This document shows, piece after piece, positions 35,440-44,545 of a stretch of 64,000 nucleotides of DNA (position 1 is its first letter; each line of letters opens with the position of its first letter). Origin of the DNA: Streptomyces sp. MMG1533 (lineage in GTDB: Bacteria > Actinomycetota > Actinomycetes > Streptomycetales > Streptomycetaceae). The stretch spans positions 186,001 to 250,000 of the forward strand of contig NZ_LGDG01000213.1 in the NCBI RefSeq assembly GCF_001279775.1. The letters run 5' to 3'. The notes below the pieces were generated by a model. The model was given only the letters and a program-made list of their open reading frames with translations, was not told the DNA's origin and did not search any database. A program made the translations under genes and the position numbers.

Positions 35440-36981
35440 GTGGGCAAGGTTCAAGTCCTGTCGCCCACCCGCCGTGATGCGACGACCTGGGCATATGTGG
35501 CAGCAGGGACCGCGGTGACCGTCATCTATCTGGTCACCTCCTCCGCAGCGCGTTACATGCTGCCCGTGCTGGTGGCGGCCTCGGTCGTCTTCGCGATCGC
35601 ATGGGGAGTCACCAGGAACAGGCCGCCCTCGTTCCTTCCGTGGTACCTCTTCGCGGCGGCAATGGCACCGTACGCGGTGGCGGACGCGATCTGGGGCCTG
35701 TACCAGGTCCGCGACGCAGAAGTTCCGTTCCCGGGTGTGGCCGACATGCTCTACCTGGGCAGCTACCTGCTGTTCGCCGCGGGCCTGGTGACGTTGGCCC
35801 GGCAGCAGTCAGGCCGCCTGCACTGGGCGGGCCTGCTGGACGCGGGAATCGTCACGCTCGGGTTCGGCATCCTGTCGTGGGCGTTCATAATCGCCCCCTA
35901 CCTACGCAGCGAGCTGTCCGCGTGGCCGCTCGCGGTGTCCATCGCCTACCCCGTCGCCGACCTGGTGCTGTTGTCCGTGGCCGCGCGGCTGATGCTCGCC
36001 ACCGGCAAACGCACACCGTCCTTTCTGCTGTGCATCGGATGGCTGCTGGTCCTCCTCGCCGCCGACGGCCTCTACTACGGAACGATGGCGACGACCGGGA
36101 CCGCGATGGCGGAGGACGTGTCCGAAGTGGGGTGGATGGTCTCGTCCCTCCTGCTGGGGGCTGCGGCGCTGCACCCGTCCGTCGGCCGTCCGGCACAACT
36201 GTCGGACGCCAAGGAGAGGATGCCCCGGAAGCGACTGTCGATCCTGATCGCGCTCATCCTGGTGGGTCCGTTGATCATGCTGGCCAATGTCGGGGGTATC
36301 CGTGACCAGCCCGTGAACGTCACGGTGATCGTCGGCATGCTGGCGACCCTTTCTCTGCTGCTGGTGCTGCGCATAGCGTTCCTGGCTCAGTACGCCCAGA
36401 GCAGGGCCACCGAAGCGCGGACGCAGGCCCACTACCTGGCGGCATCACTGCGGGAGCAGGAAGAGCTCCAAAAGCAGCTGAGCCATCAGGCGACCCACGA
36501 CCCGTTGACGGGTCTGGCCAATCGAGCGCTGCTGGACAAGCGCCTGGAGTCCGTTCTCGGCCGGTGTTCCGCCGCTTTTCCCGCCGGACTGCTGATGCTC
36601 GATCTCGACGGCTTCAAGGAGGTCAACGACACGCTGGGGCACCCGTCCGGCGACGAACTGCTCGTCGACGTCGCACGGCGGCTGACGGGCAGGGTCCGCG
36701 AGCAGGACATCGTGGCCAGGCTCGGCGGGGACGAATTCGCACTCCTGGTGGAAGGCGTGGACGAGAGCGCACTGTACGACTACACCATGCGGATCCTCGG
36801 CGCCTTCAAAGACTCCTTCATCCTCGCCCAGGGCCATTCGGTCCACGTGACAACAAGCATCGGAGCACGGAGCGTCACCAGGCCGACCACGCCGGCAGAA
36901 GCGCTGCGGGACGCTGACATCGCCCTGTACCGAGCCAAAACCGCAGGCAAGAACCGGGCCGCGTTTTCCGAATCCCCGTAG
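35440..36981 (+). CDS. Membrane diguanylate cyclase (GGDEF)
   Basis: This 513-residue protein has about nine transmembrane helices (about 15-325) followed by a GGDEF domain. GGDEF is at 429-433, with the inhibitory-site REQD five residues before it, so a product-inhibited active cyclase is expected. There is no EAL domain. The membrane region is homologous to that of the GGDEF-EAL protein at 19135, with shared patterns such as VPFPGVADMLYLGSYLLFAAGL and IAYPVADLVLL. The GTG start follows AGGAG. It is 69 nt after the hybrid kinase on the same strand, so cotranscription is possible. Confidence 0.92.
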   Translation: MGKVQVLSPTRRDATTWAYVAAGTAVTVIYLVTSSAARYMLPVLVAASVVFAIAWGVTRNRPPSFLPWYLFAAAMAPYAVADAIWGLYQVRDAEVPFPGVADMLYLGSYLLFAAGLVTLARQQSGRLHWAGLLDAGIVTLGFGILSWAFIIAPYLRSELSAWPLAVSIAYPVADLVLLSVAARLMLATGKRTPSFLLCIGWLLVLLAADGLYYGTMATTGTAMAEDVSEVGWMVSSLLLGAAALHPSVGRPAQLSDAKERMPRKRLSILIALILVGPLIMLANVGGIRDQPVNVTVIVGMLATLSLLLVLRIAFLAQYAQSRATEARTQAHYLAASLREQEELQKQLSHQATHDPLTGLANRALLDKRLESVLGRCSAAFPAGLLMLDLDGFKEVNDTLGHPSGDELLVDVARRLTGRVREQDIVARLGGDEFALLVEGVDESALYDYTMRILGAFKDSFILAQGHSVHVTTSIGARSVTRPTTPAEALRDADIALYRAKTAGKNRAAFSESP

Positions 36982-37464
36982 CGGTCCTCAACCGGGGGCC
37001 GGCGTCGGGCCAATGCGGCCGGATCGGACGCACTGCTCGAACGACGCTTCGCAGGAAGTCGACGCGTTGGTGCCCGGCACGGCGGCGTATGTTGCGGACG
37101 GCTCAGCGCCGGAAACGCGTACTGGCCGGCGCCCTCGAGCTGGTGGACCAGGAGGCCCATCGGCGCTGAGCATGCGGAGGCTGGGCGCCGGGTTGAGCGT
37201 GGAGGCGCGTCCAGCCGAAGTCATCCACCTCGACACCCTCCAGAACACCCTGAGGTGCTGGGACAGGCATCTGCACCACCTGCCGACAGGCCCCTACCCA
37301 GCGGGTTTCCGAGTCCGAGACGGACCTGACGGAGTCCTGCTGAGACCGTGTCGTACGTGGGGCGGCGGCCGTTGAGCCGCCAGGCGTCTTGCTTCTGCCG
37401 TGGGAGCGAGGCTTCTGCCGCCGTGGGCGAGGCTCCGGGGTGCTGTGCCGAGGGGGAGGCGGAG
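36982..37464. other. Intergenic gap between convergent genes
   Basis: This 483-bp stretch lies between the convergent diguanylate cyclase and caspase-PP2C genes. Short repeated GGCTTCTGCCG-like pieces occur near 37385-37430. I recognise no gene fragment or regulatory site. Confidence 0.5.
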
Positions 37465-40400
37465 TCAGCCTCGGGCTGACCTCCGGGACCAGAATCCCTT
37501 CGCGGCGCGGCTGGAGGGGGGCTCTGCCGGGGTGTTGGCGTGCGGTTGGCGGTGCTGTTCGGCGATCGCGCCGACCACGACCGGAGTGTCGGAGAGCCGT
37601 CTGGCGAGGGTGTCCGCGCCATCGATGTTCAGGAGGTCGGCGACGATGGCCGTGATGTTGTCGGGGCCGCCGCCGCGCAGGGCGAGTTGGATCAGTTCCT
37701 GGACGGTGGCTTCGGGGCTCTGGTAGACGGCGAGGGTCTCTTCGAGTGTCTGGTGGCTGACGACGCCGGAGAGGCCGTCGGAGCAGATCAGGTAGCGGTC
37801 ACCGGGGCGGGCCTCGCGGATGGACAGGTCGGGTTCGACATCCGGGCCTCCGGTCAACGCCTTCATCAGAAGGGACCGTTGGGGGTGGGTGTGTGACTCC
37901 TCCTCGGTGATGCGACCCTCCTCCACCAGGCGCTGCACCCAGGTGTGGTCCTGGGTGATCCGGGTGAGGACGCCGTCGCGCAGGAGATAGGCGCGGGAGT
38001 CGCCGATGTGCACCAGACCGAGGCGCTTGCCCGTCCACAGCATGGCGGTCAGTGTGGACCCCATGCCTTCCAGCCGAGGGTCTTCCTCGACCGTGGCCCG
38101 CAGTTGCTCATTGGCGCGCTGTACGGCCGCTTGGAGTGCGGTGAGGATGTCCGGGCGGGGCACGTCGTCGTCGAGGGCGACGAGAGCGGAGATCGCCTCG
38201 GCGGAGGCGACCTCGCCCGCCTGGGCTCCGCCGAGGCCGTCGGCGAGGGCGAGCAGACGGGGGCCGGCGTATCCGGAGTCCTCGTTGATCTCCCGGACCA
38301 TGCCCTTGTGGGAACCGGCCGCAAATCTGAGAGACAGGACGACGTCGTCCTGGTGGGGAGCCTGGGGCACAGGGACGTCGGACGGGCCGAGCTGTCGCTC
38401 GGCCACGGCACCGACGACAAGGGGTACTTCGGAGGCGGGCTCGACGAGGCTGTCGAGCGCGAGCAGGTCGGCGACGATGGCGGTGATGTTGTCGGGGCCG
38501 CCGCCGCGAAGGGCGAGTTGGATCAGTTCCCGGACGGTGGCTTCGGGGCTCTGGTAGGCGGCGAGGGTCTCTTCGAGTGTCTGGTGGCTGACGACGCCGG
38601 AGAGGCCGTCGGAACAGATGAGGTAGCGGTCGCCGGCCCGGACCTCGTGGAGGGACAGATTCGGCCGGATGCGTTCGCCTTGGCCGAGTGCACGCGTCAG
38701 TACGAGGCGACGGGGGTGGTTGCGGGCTTCCTCGTCGGTGATGCGGCCATCGTCCGCCAGGCGCTGCACCCAGGTGTGGTCGTGGGTGATCTGGGCGAGG
38801 ACGCCGTCGCGCAGGAGATAGGCGCGCGTGTTGCCGATGTGCGCGAGACCGAGTCGGTCACCGGTCCACAGCACGGCGGTGAGGGCCGAACTCATGCCCT
38901 CCAGCCGCGGGTCCTCCCCGACGAGGGCGCGCAACTGGTCGTCGGCGCTCAGCACGGCGTCGGCGAGCGCGGTGAGGAGGTCGGGGCGGGGCTCGTCGTC
39001 GTCCAGCGAGACGATGGCCGAGATGACCTCGGCGGAAGCGACATCGCCCGCCGGCCGGTCCTTCCCCCCGTCGGCGAGGGCCAGCAGGCGGGGACCGGCA
39101 TAGGCGGAGTCCTCGTTGGTCTGAAGGAGCATCCCCTTGTGCGACCCGATCGCGTACCGCATGGCGAGAGCCGGTTGCGGAGGACTTGCGGGAGCAGGCT
39201 GCGAGGGGCTCACCGGCGTCGGGACGCCCCGTACGGTCCGCCCCCGTAGTCCCTCCACGGCCTGCCGCATCGCACCGGCGCTGTCGTAGCGCTCCGCGGG
39301 GTCGGCCGCCAGTGCCTTGAGCACCACGGCGTCCACCTCCTCGGACACGGCAGGCTGATGTGCGGAGGGCGGGGCGACCTTCCAAGTGGTGGCCTCCGGC
39401 GCGGGAGACACACCCGTGAGCAGTCCGTACAGCAGGCCGCCCGCCTCGTACAGGTCGCTCCGGCCGTCGGGTGCGTCGTCGAGGTCGATGACCTTGACGT
39501 GGTGGTCCGGGGTGAGCACCACGCTCTCCGGGTCCAGGTGCCATCCGAAGACGCCGAGGGCATGGGCGCTGTCCAGCATCCCCAGGAGTTCGGAGATCGC
39601 GTGGACCGCCCACTCCGGGTGCGGCAGTTCCCGACGCATGAGCGTGCCCAGGGAAGACGCCGTGACGTCCTCGGTGACCAGGTAGGGGCACGAGATGCCG
39701 TTCTGCGGCAAGCTTCCGATGTCCAGCAGGACGGCCACCAGTGGATGTCTGAGCAGCGCACGGGCCCGCGCACGCCGGCGAAAGCCGCCCGCCACCTCGG
39801 TGTCCGCGGCCGCCGAGGGATGCATCAGCTTGATGATCACGGGTCTGTCGAGCTCTGTGTCATGGGCTCGGTAGGTCTGGGTCAGGGCGTCGCCGCGCAA
39901 GGGCGGACCGAGGACGTACCTGTCCGCCAGTCGGCGGCCGGTGCCGATCGGGGCGTAGGCGCGGTTGCGGAAGATGGGCAACTGGCCCGCCGTGTTGCGC
40001 TCGCGGCGCTGCGGCTCCGGCCAGGACTGTGCGCGCAGCGCCGTGGACAGGTGGTCGAAGACGGCGTCGAGGCGCAGGAGTTCGGGGCCGTCGGGCACCC
40101 CATGTGCGAGGAGTTTGACCAGTTCGCCGGTGAAGGCCGTGTGCCTCGCACCCGGCGGCGCCAGGGCCTGAACCGACTCGGCGGCGGACGCGATGAGGTA
40201 AGTGCCTTCCACCATGGCGCCGTTGGCCACCGCCGTCTGGGCGTTGCCCATGAAGCCCAGGGCGCGGCCGCTGTAGCAGCAGTCGAGGATCACGATCGTG
40301 CGCTCCACCGGGCTGTCCAGCAGCTCCTGGCGCAGCCACTCGTACAGCAGCGAGGTGTCGGGCTTGCCGATGATGGAGCCCGGCAACCCGAGCCAGAGGT

Positions 40401-40686
40401 CACCTCTTCGCGGGTCGATCAGTCCGTGACCGGAGTAATACACCACGAGGGTGTCGATGTCGGTGTCCGTGGTGGCTCGCAGCGGTCCCAGAGCGTCCGA
40501 GGAGTTGGCCGGGTCCAGGACCTCGTGACAGCGATCTTCGGGCAGTCCCCATACGGCGGGGTCCCGCAGCTGCGCGGCGAGATCCCGGACGTTTCCCCTG
40601 ACCCCGGGGAGATCCTCCAGGTGCTCGTACCGGCTCACGCCGATGAGCACGGCGACGGACCTCTCGGGCGAAGCCGGACCGAGCAT
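37465..40686 (-). CDS. Caspase-like protease fused to a degenerate kinase and two PP2C phosphatase domains
   Basis: This 1073-residue cytoplasmic protein begins with a caspase (C14) domain: catalytic H87 (VVYYSGHGL) and C137 (VILDCCYSG). Residues about 255-485 form a protein-kinase-like domain that keeps the lysine (VIIKLMH, K286) but has HLDPES in place of HRDxxxxN and DLD in place of DFG, so it is probably a pseudokinase. Two PP2C domains follow. The first (about 511-755) has ADGGKDRPAG and HIGNTRAYL, both departures from consensus; the second (about 800-1040) has intact ADGLGGAQAG and HIGDSRAYL. It starts 3 nt after the EACC1 stop, so the pair is coupled. Confidence 0.9.
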   Translation of the reverse strand: MLGPASPERSVAVLIGVSRYEHLEDLPGVRGNVRDLAAQLRDPAVWGLPEDRCHEVLDPANSSDALGPLRATTDTDIDTLVVYYSGHGLIDPRRGDLWLGLPGSIIGKPDTSLLYEWLRQELLDSPVERTIVILDCCYSGRALGFMGNAQTAVANGAMVEGTYLIASAAESVQALAPPGARHTAFTGELVKLLAHGVPDGPELLRLDAVFDHLSTALRAQSWPEPQRRERNTAGQLPIFRNRAYAPIGTGRRLADRYVLGPPLRGDALTQTYRAHDTELDRPVIIKLMHPSAAADTEVAGGFRRRARARALLRHPLVAVLLDIGSLPQNGISCPYLVTEDVTASSLGTLMRRELPHPEWAVHAISELLGMLDSAHALGVFGWHLDPESVVLTPDHHVKVIDLDDAPDGRSDLYEAGGLLYGLLTGVSPAPEATTWKVAPPSAHQPAVSEEVDAVVLKALAADPAERYDSAGAMRQAVEGLRGRTVRGVPTPVSPSQPAPASPPQPALAMRYAIGSHKGMLLQTNEDSAYAGPRLLALADGGKDRPAGDVASAEVISAIVSLDDDEPRPDLLTALADAVLSADDQLRALVGEDPRLEGMSSALTAVLWTGDRLGLAHIGNTRAYLLRDGVLAQITHDHTWVQRLADDGRITDEEARNHPRRLVLTRALGQGERIRPNLSLHEVRAGDRYLICSDGLSGVVSHQTLEETLAAYQSPEATVRELIQLALRGGGPDNITAIVADLLALDSLVEPASEVPLVVGAVAERQLGPSDVPVPQAPHQDDVVLSLRFAAGSHKGMVREINEDSGYAGPRLLALADGLGGAQAGEVASAEAISALVALDDDVPRPDILTALQAAVQRANEQLRATVEEDPRLEGMGSTLTAMLWTGKRLGLVHIGDSRAYLLRDGVLTRITQDHTWVQRLVEEGRITEEESHTHPQRSLLMKALTGGPDVEPDLSIREARPGDRYLICSDGLSGVVSHQTLEETLAVYQSPEATVQELIQLALRGGGPDNITAIVADLLNIDGADTLARRLSDTPVVVGAIAEQHRQPHANTPAEPPSSRAAKGFWSRRSARG
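37634..38633. repeat. Near-identical direct DNA repeats inside the tandem PP2C coding region
   Basis: Segments 37634-37802 and 38465-38633, offset by 831 nt, differ at only a few bases by eye. They encode the CSDGLSGVVSHQTLEETLA and LALRGGGPDNITAIVADLL portions of the two phosphatase domains. The rest of the two domains is more divergent. This suggests recent gene conversion or partial duplication. Confidence 0.8.
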
Positions 40687-40689
40687 GGA

Positions 40690-41031
40690 CTAGGGCCGAT
40701 CGAGTACGGCGAGCAGGCGTGCGGCGGTCTCGGCGTCCTGTCCCGACAGAGTGACCTTAACGCCGTCCCGCTCGAAGGTCAGCTCCGGCGGCCTCGGCCG
40801 CGTGGCCCGCCACGAGGCCCACGCCAGGGCGAGGTTCGCGAACTGGAAACCGCCGTTGAGCGCGAGCTCGACGGAGTCGAAGAGGGCACCCATCCGCCCC
40901 TCGGCGGGATTCACCGCACCCATGTCGACCCGCGCGTTGCGGCGGAGATAGGAGTCCTCACGCAGCCACAGAAACAGTGAACGCAGCTCGCTTTCGGCGT
41001 CCGTTGAGGACGTGGTGATCGAAACGTCCAT
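40690..41031 (-). CDS. EACC1-type effector-associated component
   Basis: This 113-residue protein resembles the actinobacterial effector-associated constant component EACC1. It has an N-terminal strand and ELRSLFLWLREDSYLRRNARV, a central helical GALFDSVELALNGGFQFANLALAWASWRA segment, and a C-terminal strand pair LTFERDGVKVTLSGQDAETAARLL. EACC1 genes are known to sit directly beside genes for caspases, trypsin-like proteases and other effectors in predicted conflict or cell-death systems. Here it is followed 3 nt later by the caspase fusion. GGGGGA precedes the ATG. It may act as the adaptor that holds or triggers the caspase; the mechanism is unknown. Confidence 0.8.
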   Translation of the reverse strand: MDVSITTSSTDAESELRSLFLWLREDSYLRRNARVDMGAVNPAEGRMGALFDSVELALNGGFQFANLALAWASWRATRPRPPELTFERDGVKVTLSGQDAETAARLLAVLDRP

Positions 41032-41242
41032 CGTGATCCCCCGGTTGAACGCTTGTTGCTGTCACCCTGGCACAACACGCCTCGCGGCGCAGCCACATCG
41101 ACCGCAGCGGGGCGACGGAACCGGAGAGTGTGCAAGGCCGTACCGACCCGATCAGGTTGACGGCCTCGGACATGGCGGTGATCAGGTCCAGGCCGGTGCG
41201 GACGGTGCCGTCGACCATGACCGCCCGGCTGCCCTCCATCCA

Positions 41243-41698
41243 TAGCCATCGACGACGGCATCGCCATGGGGCACGCGGGAATGCTGTATTCGCTGCCGTC
41301 GAGGGATCTGATCGCCGACTCCATCGAGTACATGGTGACCGCGCACTGCGCGGACGCCCTGGTCTGCGTCTCCAACGGGTCGTACTTGATGGAGGAGCTT
41401 CTCCGGCGGAAGTTCGGGTCTGTCGGTCGGGCACGTCTCGCCGGAAGCGGCGGCCGGAGGTCCCCTCGCCCTCGTCGAGGACGGCGACACCATCACCATC
41501 GACATTCCCGCCCGCACCCTCCACCTGGAGGTCCCCGAGCCGGAGCTCGCCGCCCGTCGCGCCGACCTGGATCAGGCCACCGGCTACCTGCCGCGTCACC
41601 GCGACCGCACCGTCTCGGCCGCGCTGCGCGCCTACGCGGCTTTCGCCCAGTCCGCCGACAAGGGCGCCGTGCGCGATGTGGACCGTGTCCATCCCTGA
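41243..41698 (+). pseudogene. ilvD: Dihydroxyacid dehydratase (IlvD) remnant with internal deletion
   Basis: Codons 41243-41384 read [20 protein letters not shown] and [17 protein letters not shown], the N-terminal part of IlvD/Edd dehydratases around an iron-sulfur cysteine. About 40 nt later the frame 41426-41698 reads [41 protein letters not shown] and ends [20 protein letters not shown], the true C-terminus. Most of the middle of the normal protein of more than 550 residues is gone, and the two parts are in different frames. It cannot make an active enzyme. Confidence 0.85.
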
Positions 41699-41771
41699 CG
41701 TATGCGCGCATCCCACCGGTCGGGCCACTTCGGTGAAGCCGTCAGCGGCCAAGCAGTGCTCGCGAGCCGCC

Positions 41772-41800
41772 CTGCCGTACTTGGTCGCCGACCAAGTACG
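41772..41800. repeat. Perfect 13-bp inverted repeat with 3-nt loop
   Basis: GCCGTACTTGGTC and its reverse complement are separated by GCC. The right arm encodes the start of the DsbA fragment (KYG), so the left arm looks like a snap-back copy. It lies at the junction of two pseudogenes. Confidence 0.8.
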
Positions 41801-42324
41801 GCATGACCGAGGACGCCTGCCAAGACGCGTCGGCAATCCCGAGCGCGCCGACGGCGCCGGCGTGACGAGGCGTCACCCGTGAGTGGTCGATGACCCGGCA
41901 GGTCACCGAACTCGCCGCCGCCGAAGGGCTGACGTACGACCTGGAGCGGGCCGTGTCGGTCAACACGATCGACGCCCACCGCCTGAGCCACCTGGCCGCG
42001 GCACACGGACTGGGCGACCGGATGCACGAGCGGTTGCTACGCGCCCACCTGTGCGAGGGCGAGACCGTCGACGACCCCGACACGCTGGTACGGCTCGGCG
42101 CCGAAGTCGGTGTCCCCGAGGACGAGGCCCGGCGGATGCTTGACGGTGACGAGTATGCGGACGCCGTACAGGCCGACTTCCGCGAGGCGCGAGGATACGG
42201 CGCGACGGGCGTGCCGTTCTTCGTCCTCAACCGCGCCTACGGTCTCTCAGGTGCCCAGCCGGCCGACACCTTCCGCACCGCCCTGCGCACCGCCCACGCG
42301 GACGCCGCCCAGGCGACCCGCTGA
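41792..42324 (+). pseudogene. DsbA/FrnE-family oxidoreductase, 5'-truncated and frameshifted
   Basis: The intact frame from 41890 encodes 144 residues matching the C-terminal two thirds of FrnE-like DsbA oxidoreductases: AAAEGLTYDLERAVSVNTIDAHRLSHLAAAHG, LVRLGAEVGVPEDEARRML and GATGVPFFVLNRAYGLSGAQP with the cis-Pro. The N-terminal thioredoxin part with the CPWC motif is absent. Just upstream, in another frame, KYGMTEDACQ matches the segment that should precede it. The gene is broken. The remaining frame might still be translated, but it would lack the redox site. Confidence 0.8.
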
Positions 42325-42435
42325 GCCGAACCAGCGCGTGGTGCTTCCCGTCGGCGCGGGGTGAACCACGGCCGGCGAGGATGGGCAGGGTGCGGTGGTC
42401 CCCGCCGATGGGAGGGGACCACCACACCCAGCCCT

Positions 42436-42597
42436 GTCACGTCTCCTGGCCGATTCCTGCCAGAACCGGCTCTGGGCAACCCCATACATGATCAACGGCG
42501 GATACTCCGACGACGGCTTCGACTCCTTCGCGGCCGGCTGATCGTGCAAGGCCGCGACGCCTTCGAGCAGGCCCTCGCCAACCCCGGCGCGCTGAGG
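42436..42597 (+). pseudogene. DUF4240-family fragment
   Basis: The plus strand reads ATPYMINGGYSDDGFDSF in one frame and LIVQGRDAFEQALANPGAL in the next, which together match the core of DUF4240 proteins. A frameshift falls between them and both ends are missing. Confidence 0.6.
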
Positions 42598-42631
42598 GGC
42601 GTTTCGGCTCGCCGCTCAGCCATGTGCCGTG

Positions 42632-42671
42632 AAGGGCGTCTGACGGGCATCTGCCCTGGTCAGACGCCCTT
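42632..42671. terminator. Rho-independent-type terminator
   Basis: A 12-bp stem (42632-42643 with 42660-42671) contains a smaller inner hairpin and is followed on the plus strand by a run of T. It lies beyond the stop of the antisense aldehyde-dehydrogenase fragment, whose terminator it may have been. Confidence 0.75.
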
Positions 42672-42680
42672 TTTCTGTGT

Positions 42681-42743
42681 CTAGAAGAAGCCCAGCTTCT
42701 TCGGCGAGTACGACACCAGCAGGTTCTTGGTCTGCTGGTGGTA
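42681..42743 (-). pseudogene. Aldehyde dehydrogenase C-terminal fragment
   Basis: The minus strand encodes YHQQTKNLLVSYSPKKLGFF followed by a stop, the exact C-terminus of ExaC-type NAD-dependent aldehyde dehydrogenases. Only about 20 codons remain and the sequence upstream is unrelated. Confidence 0.75.
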
Positions 42744-43001
42744 CAGGCCACAAGAGCCCGCGGCCTGCGCAATCGCTGGATTGCGGGTGTGTGGTCGGAC
42801 TCTGGCCCGCGTACGGTCCGGATCTTGGTCGGGAGCCGACCGTGGTCAGGGTGGAGTGAGGGGGCGTTGAGAGTTGAGTGAGGGTCTGCTCAGCCCGGTG
42901 GAGTATGAACTCCGCACCCCACCACCAGTAGCCTGAAACCAAGCAACTCGACTCCACTCAACTCGGGACAGTCCGTGGGGCTCCACGAAACAAAGTGCAG
43001 C

Positions 43002-43626
43002 TCAGTTGCCGAGGCCCCGGCCGGTCTGGAGCCACTCAAGGTAGGCGGCGGTGATGGCCATCAGGCCGGGGAGATATGCCTGGCGGACGAAGTCGCGGCC
43101 CTTGAGCAGCAGTTGGCGCAGTTCCTGGAGGGTGGCGTCCTTGATCGCGGTCTCGCTGCCCAGGTCGATGGGCACGGCCATGCCGCCATCCGGACAGGTC
43201 TGTGGGCGCGGGTTCTTGCCGCCCGGCAGAGCGCGGACGCGGACGTAGTCGCGCTGGAAGTCGAGGGCGTCGAGGCAGTGGTTGACCGCGAGCAGGTTGA
43301 CCTCGAGGGTGAGTCGGTAGGCGGGGTGACTCCAGTAGCCCCCCGCGAAGGGGGGCGAGGCGTCCGCTCGCGACGAGCGCCGTGAGTCGGTCGCGTACTT
43401 CGGTGAACACCGCTTTTGAGGAGCGGGGGCGGTCGGAGAGCGACCGTGTGATCCGCGCGGCCTCGGCCGGGTCGGCATCGAGGGCCGATAGGACGTCCGC
43501 CCAGTCCAGGGCGTGCAGGTGGTAGAAGTGCACGACGTGTGCGGGCAAGCCCCTGTAGGCCGAGCATTCGCCCAGGTTGATGATGGCCGCGGCGTTCTGT
43601 GGCGACGTGTTGAGGATCCGCTCGGT
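43002..43626 (-). pseudogene. [NiFe]-hydrogenase large-subunit fragment, frameshifted
   Basis: The minus strand reads ILNTSPQNAAAIINLGE and HVVHFYHLHALDWADVLSAL in one frame. After a shift near 43350, in a G-rich run, it reads HPAYRLTLEVNLLAVNHCLDAL, GGKNPRPQT and AYLEWLQTGRGLGN, then a stop. This is the central part of a hydrogenase large subunit. Both Ni-binding CxxC ends are missing. It follows the small-subunit remnant on the same strand, as in a normal hydrogenase operon. Confidence 0.85.
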
Positions 43627-43988
43627 CGTCCGCCCGTGGGGCGGTGGTCGCCGCCTGCGCCGAGCGGTACCGACCCCTCGACGACCAGGATGTGAACGCC
43701 CTGTTCGACGGCGGCCTCCCGGGCCTCCTCGGCCTGGCTGCCGGCTGCGGCAATGAGCCTGTCGTGGCAGTCGACCGACAGGGCGTCGAAGATGATCTCG
43801 GCGACCGACGGATCCCTGGAGCGGAGGAAGGACTCGGTGTCCCCGGCGCAGTCCAGGAACGCCGGCCACCCCAGAGTCGGCCGGTCGTCCGCGGTCAGGG
43901 CCTCGGCGACCCTGGGCGCGAACGCGGGCGGCAGGGCGAGGAGGCCGGTCAGGACCGTGCAGTACTTCAGGAAGGCCCGGCGCTCGAT
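43600..43988 (-). pseudogene. [NiFe]-hydrogenase small-subunit fragment
   Basis: The minus strand reads ERRAFLKYCTVLTGLLALPPAFAPRVAEAL, then FLDCAGDTESFLR, FDALSVDCHDRLIAAAGSQAEEA and HILVVEGSVPLGAGG. This is the N-terminal iron-sulfur part of a hydrogenase small subunit, including a Tat-like RRxFLK start. After about 125 codons it runs into large-subunit sequence, so a deletion joined the two genes. Confidence 0.8.
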
Positions 43989-44229
43989 TCAGGCCGCCTG
44001 AAGTCTGGTCGGCCAGTGCGGGCCTTGGCCGTGAGGTCCGTCAGCGGCGGGTTCGGTATCGGTGGTTCTGGCGGGTGACCTGTGTCCCTCCCTCGTACAC
44101 GTGCCGTTTCCGGACGACACGGGCAGGCCGTAAGGGAACGCTCGGGCCGCCGGGACCGCGGGTGCAGAGGCGAAGTTCTCGATGCGGGGGCCGGTCGGCC
44201 CCTGTCGCGGCCGTGCGCCGCCGGGCACC

Positions 44230-44545
44230 GTCGAACCAGGCCTGACCTGGACCGGCCGGCGAAGGACACCCTCACCGCATTCACGGAGATGTACCGAAGC
44301 GTCTCCATCGGCGACCCCGCGGCCGATTCGCGGCTGGCGGTCGAGGTGCTCGGCGCCCGACTCGCCGTCGGCACCCCCATGCTCGTGCTGGTGACGCCGT
44401 GGACGATGAACGGGCCGATCTTCCCGCCCGACGACACCTTCCCCGACGAACTCACGATCGCCGGGCGACGCCCCGCTCGGTCGACCTCGTCGCCGACGTC
44501 TCAGGACTGTCCGGACCGGAACCCGCCCGCACGCTCGCCCGGTGA
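44230..44545 (+). pseudogene. Possible hydrogenase-accessory (HybE-like) fragment
   Basis: The plus strand reads TEMYRSVSIGDPAADSRLAVEVLGARLAV and PMLVLVTPWTMNGPIFPP, reminiscent of HybE-like hydrogenase chaperones, then shifts frame near 44465 to end in VADVSGLSGPEPARTLAR and a stop. The assignment rests on one motif and on the nearby hydrogenase remnants. Confidence 0.35.

Noticed and set aside
37013..37375. Possible gene between the diguanylate cyclase and the caspase fusion
   Set aside because: No family similarity, no clear ribosome site, and composition typical of non-coding high-GC sequence.
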